Shown here: one piece after another, positions 50,614 through 63,804 of the stretch | Numbering within the stretch: position 1 is the stretch's first letter | Layout: the number at the start of each line of letters is the position of its first letter | Source: Adineta steineri | Taxonomy: Eukaryota; Rotifera; Eurotatoria; Adinetida; Adinetidae | Assembly: GCA_905250115.1 (NCBI GenBank) | Contig: CAJNOI010000105.1 | Location: 150,243-214,242, forward strand | Direction of reading: 5' to 3' | Length of the DNA stretch: 64,000 nt | Notes under the pieces: generated by a model | What the model saw: the letters and a program-made list of their open reading frames with translations, nothing else | Database searches by the model: none | What the model was told of the DNA's origin: nothing | Translations under genes and position numbers: made by a program

Positions 50614-50793
50614 TTCTTATTACTGTTTTGTTATTGTTGTTATTAGTATTCTTTTGGTTATTATTTCTATATCTGATTAGTTCTTGACATACATGTAAAT
50701 AATAATTTCTTGTTATACATGCATTAAAAAAAAATGATTGAAAAAAATAATAGGACAAACAAATTCGTATAGTACGAAAAAAATAAATAAAAC

Positions 50794-52450
50794 TTATTTA
50801 GGTATAAGATAATTACAATTTGTATTTTCACCTTTACTGTATTTTAAATGAACAAGTTGTTTATGTTTAGAAGTTTGATCTTGAACTAACTGAAGATGAG
50901 ATTGAGTAGACGGCTGATGTTCGGAACGAAAAACATGTAATGGTGATATACGTTTTGAAATATATTCGATTCCATGATTTCTATATTGTAATAGATTTGA
51001 TGAATTTGAAACATTTCCTAGACTGTCTCGTCGAATAGGTAAACGTGGGGAAATATTACGCTGTGTAGAATGAAACAGATCATTAGACTTTCCTGCAGTA
51101 ATTATGGGTAATGGATCAATAAACTTTGATGTTGTTGAAGTTCGATAATTTTCAATCATTGGAGATAAATATGTTTGCGGTAAAATATCAGAGCCAGATG
51201 ATTTATGATTTGGTAAACGATGATGAGATAATCTTGCGCTAATAATATTATTCATGCCAGTTGATCGATTGGGTGTAGTATTACCAAGAAGTATTTTCAC
51301 AGAAACTTTTGAATGATTAAAAGAAGTATTTAATGTTGAATCTGAAATAGACGAGAAAAATAAAAGAAATTTTTATTTCTTGTAGATATGTATATTTACC
51401 ATTTGGATTATGTACATTATATTTTAAAGGATAATGTGTTTGTTCAAATTGTTGTTTTGTTGGTATTATTTTTCTCTTTGGATATTGTCTTATAGAACTA
51501 TTATTAGATCCGATGTTTTCTTTTAATTGATGAGGAGAATAAGTTTGGCTTAAATTAGGAAAGAAATTTCTTGTTGTTGTAGGTATTTCTGTTATTTCAT
51601 AATGAAATATCTCTTTATTTGACGACGATGTTGATGCTGCACGATGAACATATGATCGTTTAATATTTTTCATTGACCTACTATTATTTGATTTTGCTGT
51701 ACTATTAGTTTTACTTGAACGTGGTCTTTTTTCAGGTCGATCTATTAAATAATCTTCATTATTTTGAACATGAGGTATAATAGTAATTTCAGAATTTTTT
51801 AAAGAGATTTCATCAGAAGGTTTTATTTGATTATTTATTGTAGTTGATGGTAAAACATTTATACCCGATCGAGGACTTTCAATAGGTATTGGTTGAGATA
51901 TTTTTTCAATTGAAGTAGAATTTCGTGATACCGTTCGACTTGTATTTTCCTCATCATTATCAGCACATGCATTAGGTAACCAAATTTCTACTGAACATTT
52001 TTGTTTAAAATTACCATTATCTGTTCTTGTTTCTTCATAAGTTACTTTATCAAGTGGTTGTATGCTAAGATTTTTTTGAGATTTAATCTGCTTTTGTAAT
52101 AATAATGATGATGGTGATGATGATGTACGTGTATGTATTGTTGGTTGTTGTTCTTCATGCATTGGTGAAGATGATGCTTCATGTACTGTAGATATTGAAA
52201 TAGTATTAGATACAGAAGTAATATAATTATCAAGTTTAGTTTGTACAGCTGCTAGCAGTTCAAGTGTAGGCGAATGAGAACGTGACATTTGAACTTTAGA
52301 TTTTGTTAATGGACTTTTACATGTCTTATTACATTCAGTTATAATATTGGTTATATCAATTTTTGTTTGTTGATTATCTGTATTCATACTTATTGTGTCA
52401 ACATCGTTGGATGCGTGTATGTCAAAATGGTTGCTGGAAGAAATAGACAT
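50794..52450 (-). CDS. Disordered Ser/Thr/Asn-rich protein, unknown function
   Basis: Exons 52450-51400 and 51341-50794 give about 532 residues, starting MSISSSNHFDIHASNDV. There are no membrane segments and little predicted order. A conserved-looking piece is CSVEIWLPNACADNDEEN, a basic NLS-like stretch is PEKRPRSSKTN ... NIKRSYVHRA, and KYPKRK-type and PRLPIRRDSLG clusters come later. Possible phospho-regulatory sites (RSxSP, SPxL) are scattered. The 3' end converges on BRD8 with only about 180 bp between stops. I do not recognise a family. A nuclear or cytoskeletal regulatory protein is conceivable from composition alone. Confidence 0.6.
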
Positions 52451-54055
52451 GATTAGAATAAGTGATGTTAAATTCTTTCTTAACACAAAAAAAAACAAAT
52501 TTCTATTCTGTTATTTTCACAATATGACATTGAAAAAATATCTTTAGAAAGATGAAATAAGATTAATACTTACGTTTATAAACTTTTGTATTGTTATTTA
52601 AATGAAAGAAAGAAAATGTTTTTTTTTGAATCCAATTTAACAATTTTTTGTTTCTTCACTACCATTTACATGTTAATTTTTTATATATCTATTCCATTTA
52701 CATAATTACTTCAAAACAGGTGTAAATTTTCTTTTTCATGTAGTTAACCATCAACAAATGAATAGAATTTTAGAGTGTTACTTTGTCATTTACTCCACTA
52801 ATTCTTTTTTTCTCTTCTCGTATTGTTAAAAATTCATGTTCGTTTATTTTTTTACATGATTTCAAACAGGTGTTGACTTTTTTTATAGGAGAAAAAGAAA
52901 ATCGACATTTTTTTCTTGTATGTTTATATAGTTGTTAATATTGATGCATACAATTGGTCAAGCCATACATACAAGAACACTTTTCGAATCCCTTTAAAAA
53001 TCGATCGAAAAGTTTTTATTGTCAAAAGAAAAATAAACGATTGTTAGAGTTTAATATCAATACGGATTGTTTTTCATTGATCCTAACTTAACCTTTGGTT
53101 TCATTCAAAAAAAAGAAAAAGAAACATTTATCTGTTATCACAATTGTCTGTTTCTCGTGTTATCGCCATACTTTATGACGATAGTCGAGAGTTTTTATTT
53201 TGATGTATTTTCAGTACATAAGTCCAAATGTTCCTTTTTTCTATGTCTCTTATTTTTGCATAATAAATATTGTGAAATATAAAGAATAAGTACACAGATA
53301 GCAAAGTCCTTGATAAGAAGAAAACAAAAACGAAAATAAAATGGTAAGCAAGTATTTGGCCATGAATAGATATTCATCTGTGAATAAATAATGTACGTTG
53401 TTCGATAGTAGACAATCCTTTTCGTACTAGTTACTATAGATATATAATATGTGTTCGAGTGTCGTGACATATCATTTTCTACGTACATCAAATTGGATGA
53501 TTTGCAAGAAGAAAGAAAGAATACAGAAAGAAAGAATATCACACGAAAAAGATTACGAATATAACACAGATGACATCAAGTATATCGTGAATCAAACAAG
53601 TATATGTTGTATACTTTTACTATATCATCAAATACAAAGGTACAATGGTTCGTTTTATATTTATTCATAATATAATTTAGGATTTGTATGTTTTTTTTAA
53701 ATTTATAAAAAAGGATTTTATATATTGTCGTCATAACAATGTTATCTAGTTATAATCAACAACAGAGACAACACTATTGACGTTTTCTTAAATCTTTAAT
53801 TTAATAAATCTATACTCGACAGCTGATAATACAGTTTATTTCTTTTTTTATATTTATTGACTACTGACATACCAAATATAAGATGTACTTTTTAATAATA
53901 ACTTGATATCATCTGTAAACTCTATTGACAGAAGTACAGCAAAAATTTTGCTTCGTCACCTTATGACAAGGAGAAATATGAGTATAAACGAATGTCTAAA
54001 GAGAATTTTCAAAGTATTTTTTATGAGTAAGAATAAAATTTTACATTGTTTTTAG
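52451..54055. other. Intergenic region between divergent genes
   Basis: 1.6 kb separates the disordered-protein gene (minus) from the DOMON/b561 gene (plus). It is AT-rich and should contain both promoters. A donor-like ACTTAC (minus strand) near 52570 hints at a 5' UTR intron. No exon is supported. Confidence 0.4.
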
Positions 54056-57000
54056 ATGATTAAATGTATAGTATTGTTGCTGATCTGTATCAAATATGGA
54101 TACAGTTTTCCTGACGGCGCGCCACAAAGTGTGTGTAATACAATGATGCCTAATCATGACATTCCCGCTCAACAATGTCAACCGAAATATATTATTCAAG
54201 CTGATAAATCTGAATATGATACAAATGATATCATTCGAAGTAATTATAGACATAAAATTTCATTTTATTTATTTTTCTTATTCTATAGTTACTGTTCGTG
54301 CTCCAGCAGATAAGGATTATTTTAGAGGTATTCTTTTAATTGCAAAAAATGAAAATAATCAACAAATTATTGGTACTTGGTCAATAACAAATTCATCCAT
54401 TAAAACAATTGCTTGTGATGAAATAGAAAACACAGGTATAACTCATGTATCATTAACTGATAAAATACAAATAGAAGCATTATGGCATTCACCTTCAATC
54501 TTACCTGCAGGAAATACTATCATTAAGTATAAAAACTCGAGTTTTTCTTTTTATAAATAAATATAGAATTATAAAATATTTAGAGCAACAATTGTTAAAT
54601 CTTACGGTGAAATATATGTTGATTGTTTTAATATTACATTAAAACCAAAACAAGTATACTTATTATACTCTTTTAACATGTGAAGAAATTTTTTTTTTAT
54701 TAAAAAATATTTAGAATAATAATGCACCACAAGTTCAATCAACGATAATAAATACTGAAAGAGATACATCAAGAAAAACAAATACAAATGTGATGTGGAA
54801 TTATGCGAATAATATAGTAACAGTAACAATGAATACAGAACAAGTTAATATCGGTGAATGGCATGCTATTGGTTTTTCACTTGATCAACAGATGGTATTG
54901 AAATAATTTCCTTCTTACAATTTAGTTTATTCGGCATATTTTTATTAGGGTGATGAGTATGTATTTATCTGTCAAGTTTCTGCAACAGGTGTTACATCAC
55001 TTCGACGAATGCATACAAAAGCTGGCAAACGACCGTATTTATATATTCAAAAATACTTTTCATGTATATTTATATTTGTATTTTCCAATAGACCATCTAC
55101 TACTGTTGAAAAAGTAAATGTCACTAGTGCCGTATATGAAAATGGTCGTACTACCTGCCAGTTTTCATTTGAAACAATATCTGGACAAGCTACTGATGAA
55201 CCAGCACCGATTGTTACTGGAAAAGATTATTATTTAATTTTTGCTGCTGGAGTATTAAGAACAGAAGGTATATATTATTAGAAAATGTAATCATAAAATC
55301 TATAATCAATTTGTTTATAATTATTTTAATAGAACAAGTAGCTAAACATAATCTAACATTTGTTTCATCTAAAACTTATCAACTACAAAATTCTGAAACA
55401 ATTAATTTTGATGAATCAGCTGTAAGTGTGAATTATGAAATATTTAAATCAATTAGCATAGAAAATGGTATTTTATATTTGTTAGACAACCACACCAATG
55501 CCGATTACAACAACAGCTCCCTCAACAAGTGATATTAGAGGTAATATTAGTTGGACATATACTAATGGTGTAACAGATGTTAAAATGATAATTACTAATT
55601 TAAAAATATCACAATGGTTAGCAATTGGTCTTTCAACTGATGATTCAATGGTATAAAAGCTATTCATATATTTTACAGATTAGAATATTTTTTGATTTAC
55701 ATAGGGACAAGATCATGTATTCATTTGTCAACATTTAGCTGATAATACTATTTCTCTACAACGTTTCCTTAATCCTGATGGTCATGCACGACCAGTTTTA
55801 GCTAATGTTCTACCGAATGTAGGTGGTACTTTTAATGTTAGCCGACAAAAAATTGAAAATGGTATAGCTTATTGTGATTTTACATTGTCGAATTTTGTAA
55901 ATGCAAAACGCCAAACACGTCAGCTTCTTATTCCTAACCTTTCTCAGACTGCGTCATATCAACCATTAATAGCTATGGGAAATCTTGATAGTTCAAGTAA
56001 GTATTGTTATTATTATTATTCTAAATATATTCGATTTACAACCAATAGATATGTTAATAAGACATGCACGAAATGCTCGTACACCATTATCAAAAAATGT
56101 TCTATTGAATCAACCAGAAATAATTAATCTTGACGAATTGGTTGTAAGTGTGAATTATGAAATACTTAAATTAATTATCATAGAAAATGTTATTCTGTAT
56201 TTGTTAGACAACTACAACAACAGCTTCACCAGCAACTGATATCAGAGTTAATGTTAGTTGGACATATACTAATGGTGTAACAGATGTTAGAATGATAATT
56301 ACCAATTTAAAAATATCACAATGGTTAGCAATTGGTCTTTCAACTGATGATTCAATGGTATAAAAGATTTTGATTTATTTTACAGATTAAAACATTTTTT
56401 GATTTATATAGGGACAAGATCATGTATTTATTTGTCAACATTTAGCTGATAATACTATTTCTCTACAACGTTTCATTAATCCTAATGGTCATGAACGACC
56501 AGTTTTAGCTAATGACTTACCAAATGTAGGTGGTACTTTTAATGTTAGCCGACAAAAACTTGAAAATGGTATAGCTCATTGTGATTTTACATTATCGAAT
56601 TTTGGAAATGCAAGACGTCATTCACGTCAGATTAGTTTTCCTGAACTTTCACAAACTACCACATATCAACCATTAATAGCTTTTGGATTTTTAGATAGTT
56701 CAAGTAAGTATTATTATTATTATTATTCAAAATATATATTTTATTTAAAAATAAAACATTTTTATTTATGATTAATAGATGTATTACAGAGACATTCACA
56801 AAATGCTCGTACAGCACTATCAGAAAAGGTTTTATTAAATCGAGCAGAAACAATTGTCTACAATATAGGATCAACTGGATCAGATTCAACTGCTCTAATG
56901 AAAGCACATGGTATTATAATGATATTTGCATGGATAGTACTTGTTTCAACTGGTATTTTAATTGCACGTTATTTTAAAAAATCATGGTCAACACGAAAAA

Positions 57001-57617
57001 TTTGTGGTAAAGCAGTTTGGTTTGCAATTCATCGTACATTAATGACCAGTGTTGCTATTTTAACATTGATTGCATTTATTCTTATTCTTGTCTATAAAAA
57101 AGGTCAATGGATATCACAAAAAAATCAACGTGAATTTGCTCATTCAATAGTTGGTATACTTGTTATAAGTTTTGCAGTAATTCAACCATTCATGGCATTA
57201 TTTCGTTGTAATCCAGATGATGATTATCGTTTTATATTTAATTATGCACATGCATTTGTTGGTTTCAGTGCATTTATACTTTCAATTGTTGCAATATTTT
57301 TAGCCATGTTTTTTACACAATTTAATTTTCAAGCAAATAAAGAATGGGCTATTTTAGTTACATGGACATGTTGGTTACCTATTATTTTTATTATATTTGA
57401 AATAATAGAATATTATTTTCAAAAACATATCAACAATGAAAAAACAAATTCTTATAACATGAATGATCGTCATGGAACAGGAACAACAAAAACAGACACA
57501 ATCGAATCAAAAGAAAATGCCACTAAAAGTCGAATTAAAAGTTTTTTTCTTTTAGTTCATTTTATAATCGCTTTTGGATTGTCATTAGCATTAATGATTC
57601 TCATTGGACAGGCATAA
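54056..57617 (+). CDS. Reeler-DOMON(x3)-cytochrome b561 membrane protein (FRRS1-like)
   Basis: Exons 54056-54239, 54289-54526, 54584-54653, 54715-54894, 54949-55034, 55092-55267, 55333-55421, 55486-55650, 55705-55996, 56049-56143, 56208-56357, 56412-56703 and 56779-57617, about 951 residues. Signal peptide MIKCIVLLLICIKYGYS, a Reeler-type domain (FPDGAP, FRGILLIA, VTLTD-like), then three DOMON domains and a C-terminal six-helix cytochrome b561. Its four heme-type histidines are in KAHGII, FAIHRTLM, FAHSIVG and YAHAFVG. FRRS1-type proteins reduce ferric iron across membranes using a DOMON heme or sugar-binding domain. Vertebrate FRRS1 has one DOMON. Here DOMON 2 and 3 are almost identical, including their exon lengths. 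The ATG follows TTTTTAG directly, suggesting a 5' splice or trans-splice site. Confidence 0.88.
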
Positions 57618-59274
57618 AATTATCGAATTTTAAACTCTTTCTTATATATATATATACATATTGTAATATCTTATCTACGTAGTTATTCTTTTAGTCTCTT
57701 TTTTTCATTCATTTCAATATTTAATGCATTAATAAATAAAAAGAATTACAGTTCAAGAAAAAATAAATTCTGTCATCAATAACAAACACTAAAAATAAGG
57801 GAAATATGTTTTGCGGTCAGTAAAATAATTGCAATAGCAGTAAATATATTAACTGGTCAGTTTTCAAAAAAATCAGTAAACAATTCAAAAGTGGTCAGTA
57901 GATTTTGTGGAAGTAGCAGTGAAAAAATATGATTTTTGTCAGTAAAAAAAAGAAAAGTAGACCATCTTTGCACAAATTTATATTTTTTTACTTTCCATCC
58001 CATTTTATTTACTGATCGTTTAAATTTTATAATGGACCTATCAAATTAATTACTGACCACTTCAATCATTCACTAATCAATCATTACTTTACTGACCATT
58101 CAATAATTCTACTGACCACTTGAATGACACCCATAAATAAGTATACTACTCTTAGATCATCACTGAATGAGATACTTATTTACATCTCCTGACTTTTGCT
58201 TAGTTGCTGGAAACTTCAATACTATATTCGTAATAAAAATTTATTCTCTTATATATTGATCGTGTTCGCGATAAACTCTATTTTAGAACATACATCATAG
58301 TTACTAGAAGAAACACTTTGTGTTTTTTAATGCTCTGAAGAATTCCGTACATTAAAATATTGAAGTGAAGAAAAGAGACTAATTGATAAAACTTTGTTTA
58401 TGAAAATGATATTTAAATTTCTTGTTCATATTAAGTTTAATACTTACTGCATTGAATTCTACATTCAATTTGAAAAATATGTACTGCGTAATCAAGTTAG
58501 TTTAACAAAAAATTCGAAATACTATAAGTAAATAAATAAAAGCAATTTTTCTTTTACTCAATCTCATCTTCTTTTATACTAAAAAAATATTTTAATAATA
58601 CTCGGTCAAGTATTCATCAATCAATATTTTTGTATTTAGTTACTATTTATTTTAAGTAGTGTTGCCAAGAAACCTATTTTCTTTGTCACTTCGTTTATTC
58701 CATTAAATTTGTTTTTTTGTTGATGTTTACTGTGTGAATATATTTCATTTACCACACACACATGTATAATAGAAGAAAAGGAGAAGAAATTCTTTTTTAA
58801 TTTCTATTTTTAATAGATCTTTTTTAGCGAATATAAAAAGAACTCATTTGATAGGCTGTCAGACAATCTTTTATAATCATTTATAAAAAGAAAGAAAAAA
58901 GGAAAAACATGGAATCAAACAATTTTGTTGCTATTATTTTCTGTGTTATATTTAGTTGAAAGAGAAAAATAAGAATTTTATTAATTCTTTTTTTTTCTCC
59001 TTTTTTTCTCTTGCTTAGTAACAACAAATCCGACATGAAATATAGAGAACAACATGCCGTTAGTTAATTGTGTATTTGTTAAAGGATGCTTTCGTTGAAT
59101 AGCAACCGTCCAATAATACTCAAAACATCACATTCGACAGCTGTAGAAGCGTTGGCTTCCTGAATTTTTTGTATATCTTTATGAAAAGAAAACATTTTCT
59201 TCTTTTTTTTTCTTCTATTGTGCAGTTCAGAGTTAAAAACAATGCAAAATATTATTTCAGATTAAAAATAAACT
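57618..59274. other. Intergenic region with symmetrical motif array
   Basis: The first 170 bp hold the 3' UTR of the DOMON/b561 gene. The array at 57815-58127 is annotated separately. The rest is AT-rich and leads to the next start, with a possible 5' UTR acceptor (ATTTCAG) near 59255-59260. Confidence 0.4.
57815..58127. repeat. Symmetrical array of GGTCAGTA motifs
   Basis: In the left half the motif (G)GTCAGTA occurs forward at about 57815, 57855, 57893 and 57938, with weaker AGCAGTA/ATCAGTA copies between. In the right half it occurs only as the reverse complement, TACTGACC, at about 58010 (variant TACTGATC), 58049, 58088 and 58110. Several copies carry flanking context GTGGTCAGTAGA or TCTACTGACCACTT. 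The whole is a degenerate inverted repeat centred near 57975. It could be an old foldback element or a cluster of protein-binding sites. Confidence 0.6.
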
Positions 59275-61423
59275 ATGGCTGCATCAGCCGGACAGGCAAG
59301 CAATGGTGCCAATTCGTTTCTCGATAGATATCGATCAAATTTAAATACACCACGAGGGTAAGATATTACTACTACTACTACTATTCACATATAAATATTA
59401 TCTACTCAACAACATCGTATCAAATAGCATCCGTAAAAGAAAAAAACAGCATATTTATTCAGCTAGAAGAAGTGAGATTGACATATAGTTTATAAGTAAT
59501 TATATTATAATGTAAAGAAAAAGAACAAGTATGTCCGTGACACTTATAAGTTTTTTAATAAACTCATTAAAAGAAGGCATATCAACTATCTTGCTATATA
59601 TTACTTATCCATCGAATTAATAATAATGCAAAACACTATCAATAAGAAACTATACATATTTTTTTTTCTTATTTTAGAGGTCAAACTAATAATAATAATA
59701 ATAATTATGCACCACCAAAGTAAGTAATTGTGTTAAACTACGATTATCATTTATCTAACTTCTAATTTTAATTGTCCGTTTTCAAAAAGATGTATATTTC
59801 ATTGTTTTCCTCTGATTTAGTTGTTGTCAGTGTAATTCACCACGAAGGTAAAAATCTACAGAAAAAAAACAAAAAATTAACATAATAACTTGCTCATCTT
59901 TCTAATTTTACTAAGACTCTCTAATTACAGTTCATTTTTACTTTATGATTCATTTTCTATGATAATATACTTTTATTTCATATCAATTTTTTTAGTAATA
60001 GTTATCAACAACCACAACAACAACAACCAAGACAAGTATTAACACAACAACAAAATTCACAAAATTATGGTCCAAATGTTGATACATCAGTATATCGTAC
60101 TCAAGGCAATGTTTTTCATGATGAACGTGCTGGAAATGATATTCTTGCTCGTGCTGGTCCAAGTCATCATTACCAACGCGCGGATTATCGTACCCATGAA
60201 AGTAAAAAAACTACAATAAATCATATGTCTTCTATTTTTTTAATTCTATTTAGTTATTTCATCTGATGGTCGACTGGACAATTTAAATGTACAAATGGAT
60301 CATGAACCATTACGTGTTGTTAAACCAAATGAACAAAATGTTCATTATAAACAACAAGTTAATGTACGCTTTTTGGAACCACCACCAGGACCTGAACCAG
60401 CACCAATTATCATTAAGGTAAATATTTTATTGGTTGAAGTTTTTATTTATAGCTATTATAAACTTAGGAACGTCATGCACCAGCACCACCTGCACCACCT
60501 CCATTGGTTATTCGACAACGTCCACCAACTCCACCAACACCTCCACCTCTTATTATTCGTAAGATTTTTTATGTTTATTTTCAAATTTTGCTATATTAAT
60601 TGTTTAAAAATTAGGTGAACGTCCACCAACACCACCAGTTCAACAACAACCTCAAATTATTGAAAAGATTTTACCAGCACCACCAGCTCCACCTCGTCAA
60701 GTTATAGTCGAACGACTTCCACCACCACCACCAAAACCACGGCAAGTTATTTATGAAAAATGGTTACCTTATGAAGATACTAAAGAACGACCAGTTATTG
60801 TCCATCGAGCACCACCTCAAGAAGTGTAAGTTAATCGAATTAAAAACAATTTGACTTATTTTTAATAATTATTTATTTATAGAATTAAACAACCAAAAAA
60901 TCTTATTATTGAATATGAACAAGCACAAGCTCATCATGAACAAGTTATTGTTGATGAAGGTGTTTTTCGTGCCGATCCTAAATCACATAATTCAACAAGT
61001 ACTCCTGGGTAAAACAAATAACGATTTTCTTCCTTCAATATTTTTATGTAATATATATAGGGAAATACGTATTGTTGATAAAATATCTGATCTTCCAGTG
61101 AATTATTCGAAATATTTAACAAATCGTAATACTACATCTCGATCATTACCATCTTCAAGTAGCTATGATCAACAACAAGGAGCTCAACCACAGGCAAGTC
61201 AAACTGGACCAGCACAACAATATCGTGCAAACACTTACAGTAATCCAGGTTAGTTATTTTTAGAAATATATAGAAAATTTTCTTATTTAAATACTATATT
61301 TTAGGTGCATATCAAACAACCTATCGTGCATCATATAAAAATCAAACTGGAAATCGAAATGGTTTAGGACCAAATAGTAACAACGATGTAAATCAATCGG
61401 CAAACTTTGCAAAATATACTTAG
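59275..61423 (+). CDS. Pro-rich alveolin/articulin-like cytoskeletal protein
   Basis: Exons 59275-59357, 59678-59719, 59821-59847, 59996-60201, 60254-60417, 60468-60558, 60615-60825, 60883-61008, 61061-61248 and 61305-61423, about 418 residues, start MAASAGQASNGANSFLDRY. The N-terminus is Gln/Asn-rich with one Cys cluster (CCQC). The middle (about 195-310) is built of charged-hydrophobic-proline repeats: PAPIIIKERHAPAPPAPP, LVIRQRPPTPPTPPPLIIRE, RQVIVERLPPPPPKPRQVIY, EKWLPYEDTKERPVIVHRAP and PKNLIIEYEQAQ. Alternating Pro blocks with VIxER / IIxR units resemble the repeats of alveolins and articulins, which form membrane-skeleton filaments in protists. An animal protein of this kind is little described. 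The C-terminus is Gln/Ser/Asn-rich. Family assignment is an inference from repeat style. Confidence 0.55.
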
Positions 61424-63804
61424 AAGAATATAACGAACGAACTTTATTTGAAAAAAAAGGACATAAAAATTCTTAACCCATGAACAACCTAATTGTATCT
61501 ACATATAGAATCATAATAATGACAAACAATCGAAAGGAAAACTTTCGTTTGTTTTGCCATTTTTTTCTCTTCTTCTTAGCCTATTCTCTATTTTTAATTT
61601 AATATTTCGTCTCTCTTTGCGAAACAAACATAAACAAATTAAGTTTTTTCACCTTATTTTTTTAATTTATTATTTATTTGAAAAAAAATTCTCATAAATA
61701 GAAATCATTCATATGAACTATTGATTATATAATTGAATCAAAGAATACAATGTTGCACGAAGGAATGGTATGAAAATTGTCTTATCACCATCTTTGAAAA
61801 AAATGAAAAAGAGACTGAATCGTTTAACTTTAAAATGATAGAAATAATCCGTAAATTTTTAAGAAGAAATAACTCGTACTAAACGTTTACATATCTATTC
61901 AATTTCTTCAGTAACATCTCAACAACAACAAATCTGAATAATTAATCAAGTGTAAGAAATGACTGAAAAGTATTACAAAAGTACTGTATCTTCAAATTAG
62001 TGGCTAATAATTGTATACAATTAGAGGTTGTATCATTTGACAATCATCTTTTGTAATTGGAAACATAATTTGTCAAGATTACTAGAAATTCATATCAGCA
62101 GGTCCAAAACTTTGCAAAGTTTTGATATATAAATTAGGGAAGCGTTCAAGTATATCGATTCGAAAGTTTTCTTTACGTTATTATTGTATTCTCACAAAAA
62201 CCCTATTAAATGAATCTATGTTCAGCCATTTGATTAATATACATTATTCAAGTGTCGCACAAATCATCGCATATAGTATTAGACAAAAATTTTGAATATT
62301 ATCTTCTGTATAGTTATATTATTGTTGAATAACAATTATTGCAACAAAATATACGTGTCTGCATGGAAAAAGTCTTTAAGAATTATTATGATGTAAAATA
62401 TTATATAACACTTGATGACATCTGCTGGAGTTCTCATAATAGAGTATGTCTACAAGAAAATGATTGGTATCGTTCATAAGACAGACTCATAATGATGAAG
62501 AAAAGGATGCAAATATGACTGAAAAACAGAGAAGAATGTCTATAGTACATGACGCACTTGCAAAGATCGGATTTCTTATTTGCTTTGCATGTCGTTTTGA
62601 CATTATACAAATCCAAGCATTACATATTTTTATATGCAATTAACGTTTTGTATTCCATATATTTATTCTATTCTTTTTCTACACATTTTTGTTATAATAG
62701 CAATCTCGACTTGTACTATTTATCTATTTTTAGATAATATATTTATTTATTTATTATAATATTTCATATTAGTTTTCTAATGCTTGTTAATGGGTTACAA
62801 TTATATCAAACGATTTCAATCATACTAATGAATACTTATGTCTCATAACATCTATTCATAGCGGTACTTCAAAGTTTTACTTGTTATTTAGTACAGTTTC
62901 AACAGAATAGATTAATAATTAAATTTATATCTATTCATTTCATTATTTCGATAATTAATAACTATTTTCTTAATTAACAAAAAATTTTTACACGGTTAGA
63001 ATTTTTAGTAGAAATGATAGACCATATCTTTTTAATCTTTGACTGTCTGTTTTTCCTAATAGATCGATAGAAATAATCGAAAACTCGTTCTAATTATATA
63101 CTATTGTTTTCTATCTACTTCGACTAAAGAATTCGTTGCATATAAATAAAAATATACTCAATTATTTTTCTTTTCAAAATATGCAAATTTGAAAATGATT
63201 CGAAAGATCAAGGAATGAAATAATATGGTTTTTTTTGTCTATAATGAATACAATCACGCATTTCGAAAACCTCTTTTTTTGTATAAGTAACATGAATAAT
63301 GTCTGACATTTTTCATTCGAATTACATAAGTATGTATTCACAAACAATATGATAGATTAATTGTAATTTATTATTATTATATTGATCCTGTGAACACTAA
63401 CTATTAATAACGTAAATTTTTACTTTACTTCTATTCTACCAACCAACAAAAAAAGAGAGGTAAATATGTCATGCTTTTTGTTTCTTTTTTTTTTTCTTTC
63501 GACTGCCACGTATGTCTTTACATTCTACCTGCGAAAGAAAAGGAAAAAGAAAAAAGAAAAAAAAAGAATGAGATCGAGCATGCATGCATGGTGTGAGCAA
63601 TATGATCGACATTGACGGTATATACATTAAGGTATTACATTCAAAACACATCTGTGACATTCAAATGATTGTATATATTTGCAATATTTTACAGATATCA
63701 AATATAAATTAACAACATATGATCAGTTTTTTTTCTTTATTTTTTTACTATGATTTCAGATAAAGAAAATCTAATTCGATTAATATCTATGATTTGAATT
63801 TCAA
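61424..63804. other. Non-coding interval
   Basis: 2.4 kb of AT-rich DNA. The only structure I see is a perfect 20-bp palindrome CAAAACTTTGCAAAGTTTTG at 62105-62124, plus poly-T and poly-A tracts at 63480-63565. Confidence 0.4.

Noticed and set aside
57815-58127. Regularly spaced short repeats considered as a CRISPR array
   Set aside because: Repeats are only about 8 bp, irregularly spaced and switch orientation at the centre, in a eukaryotic context.
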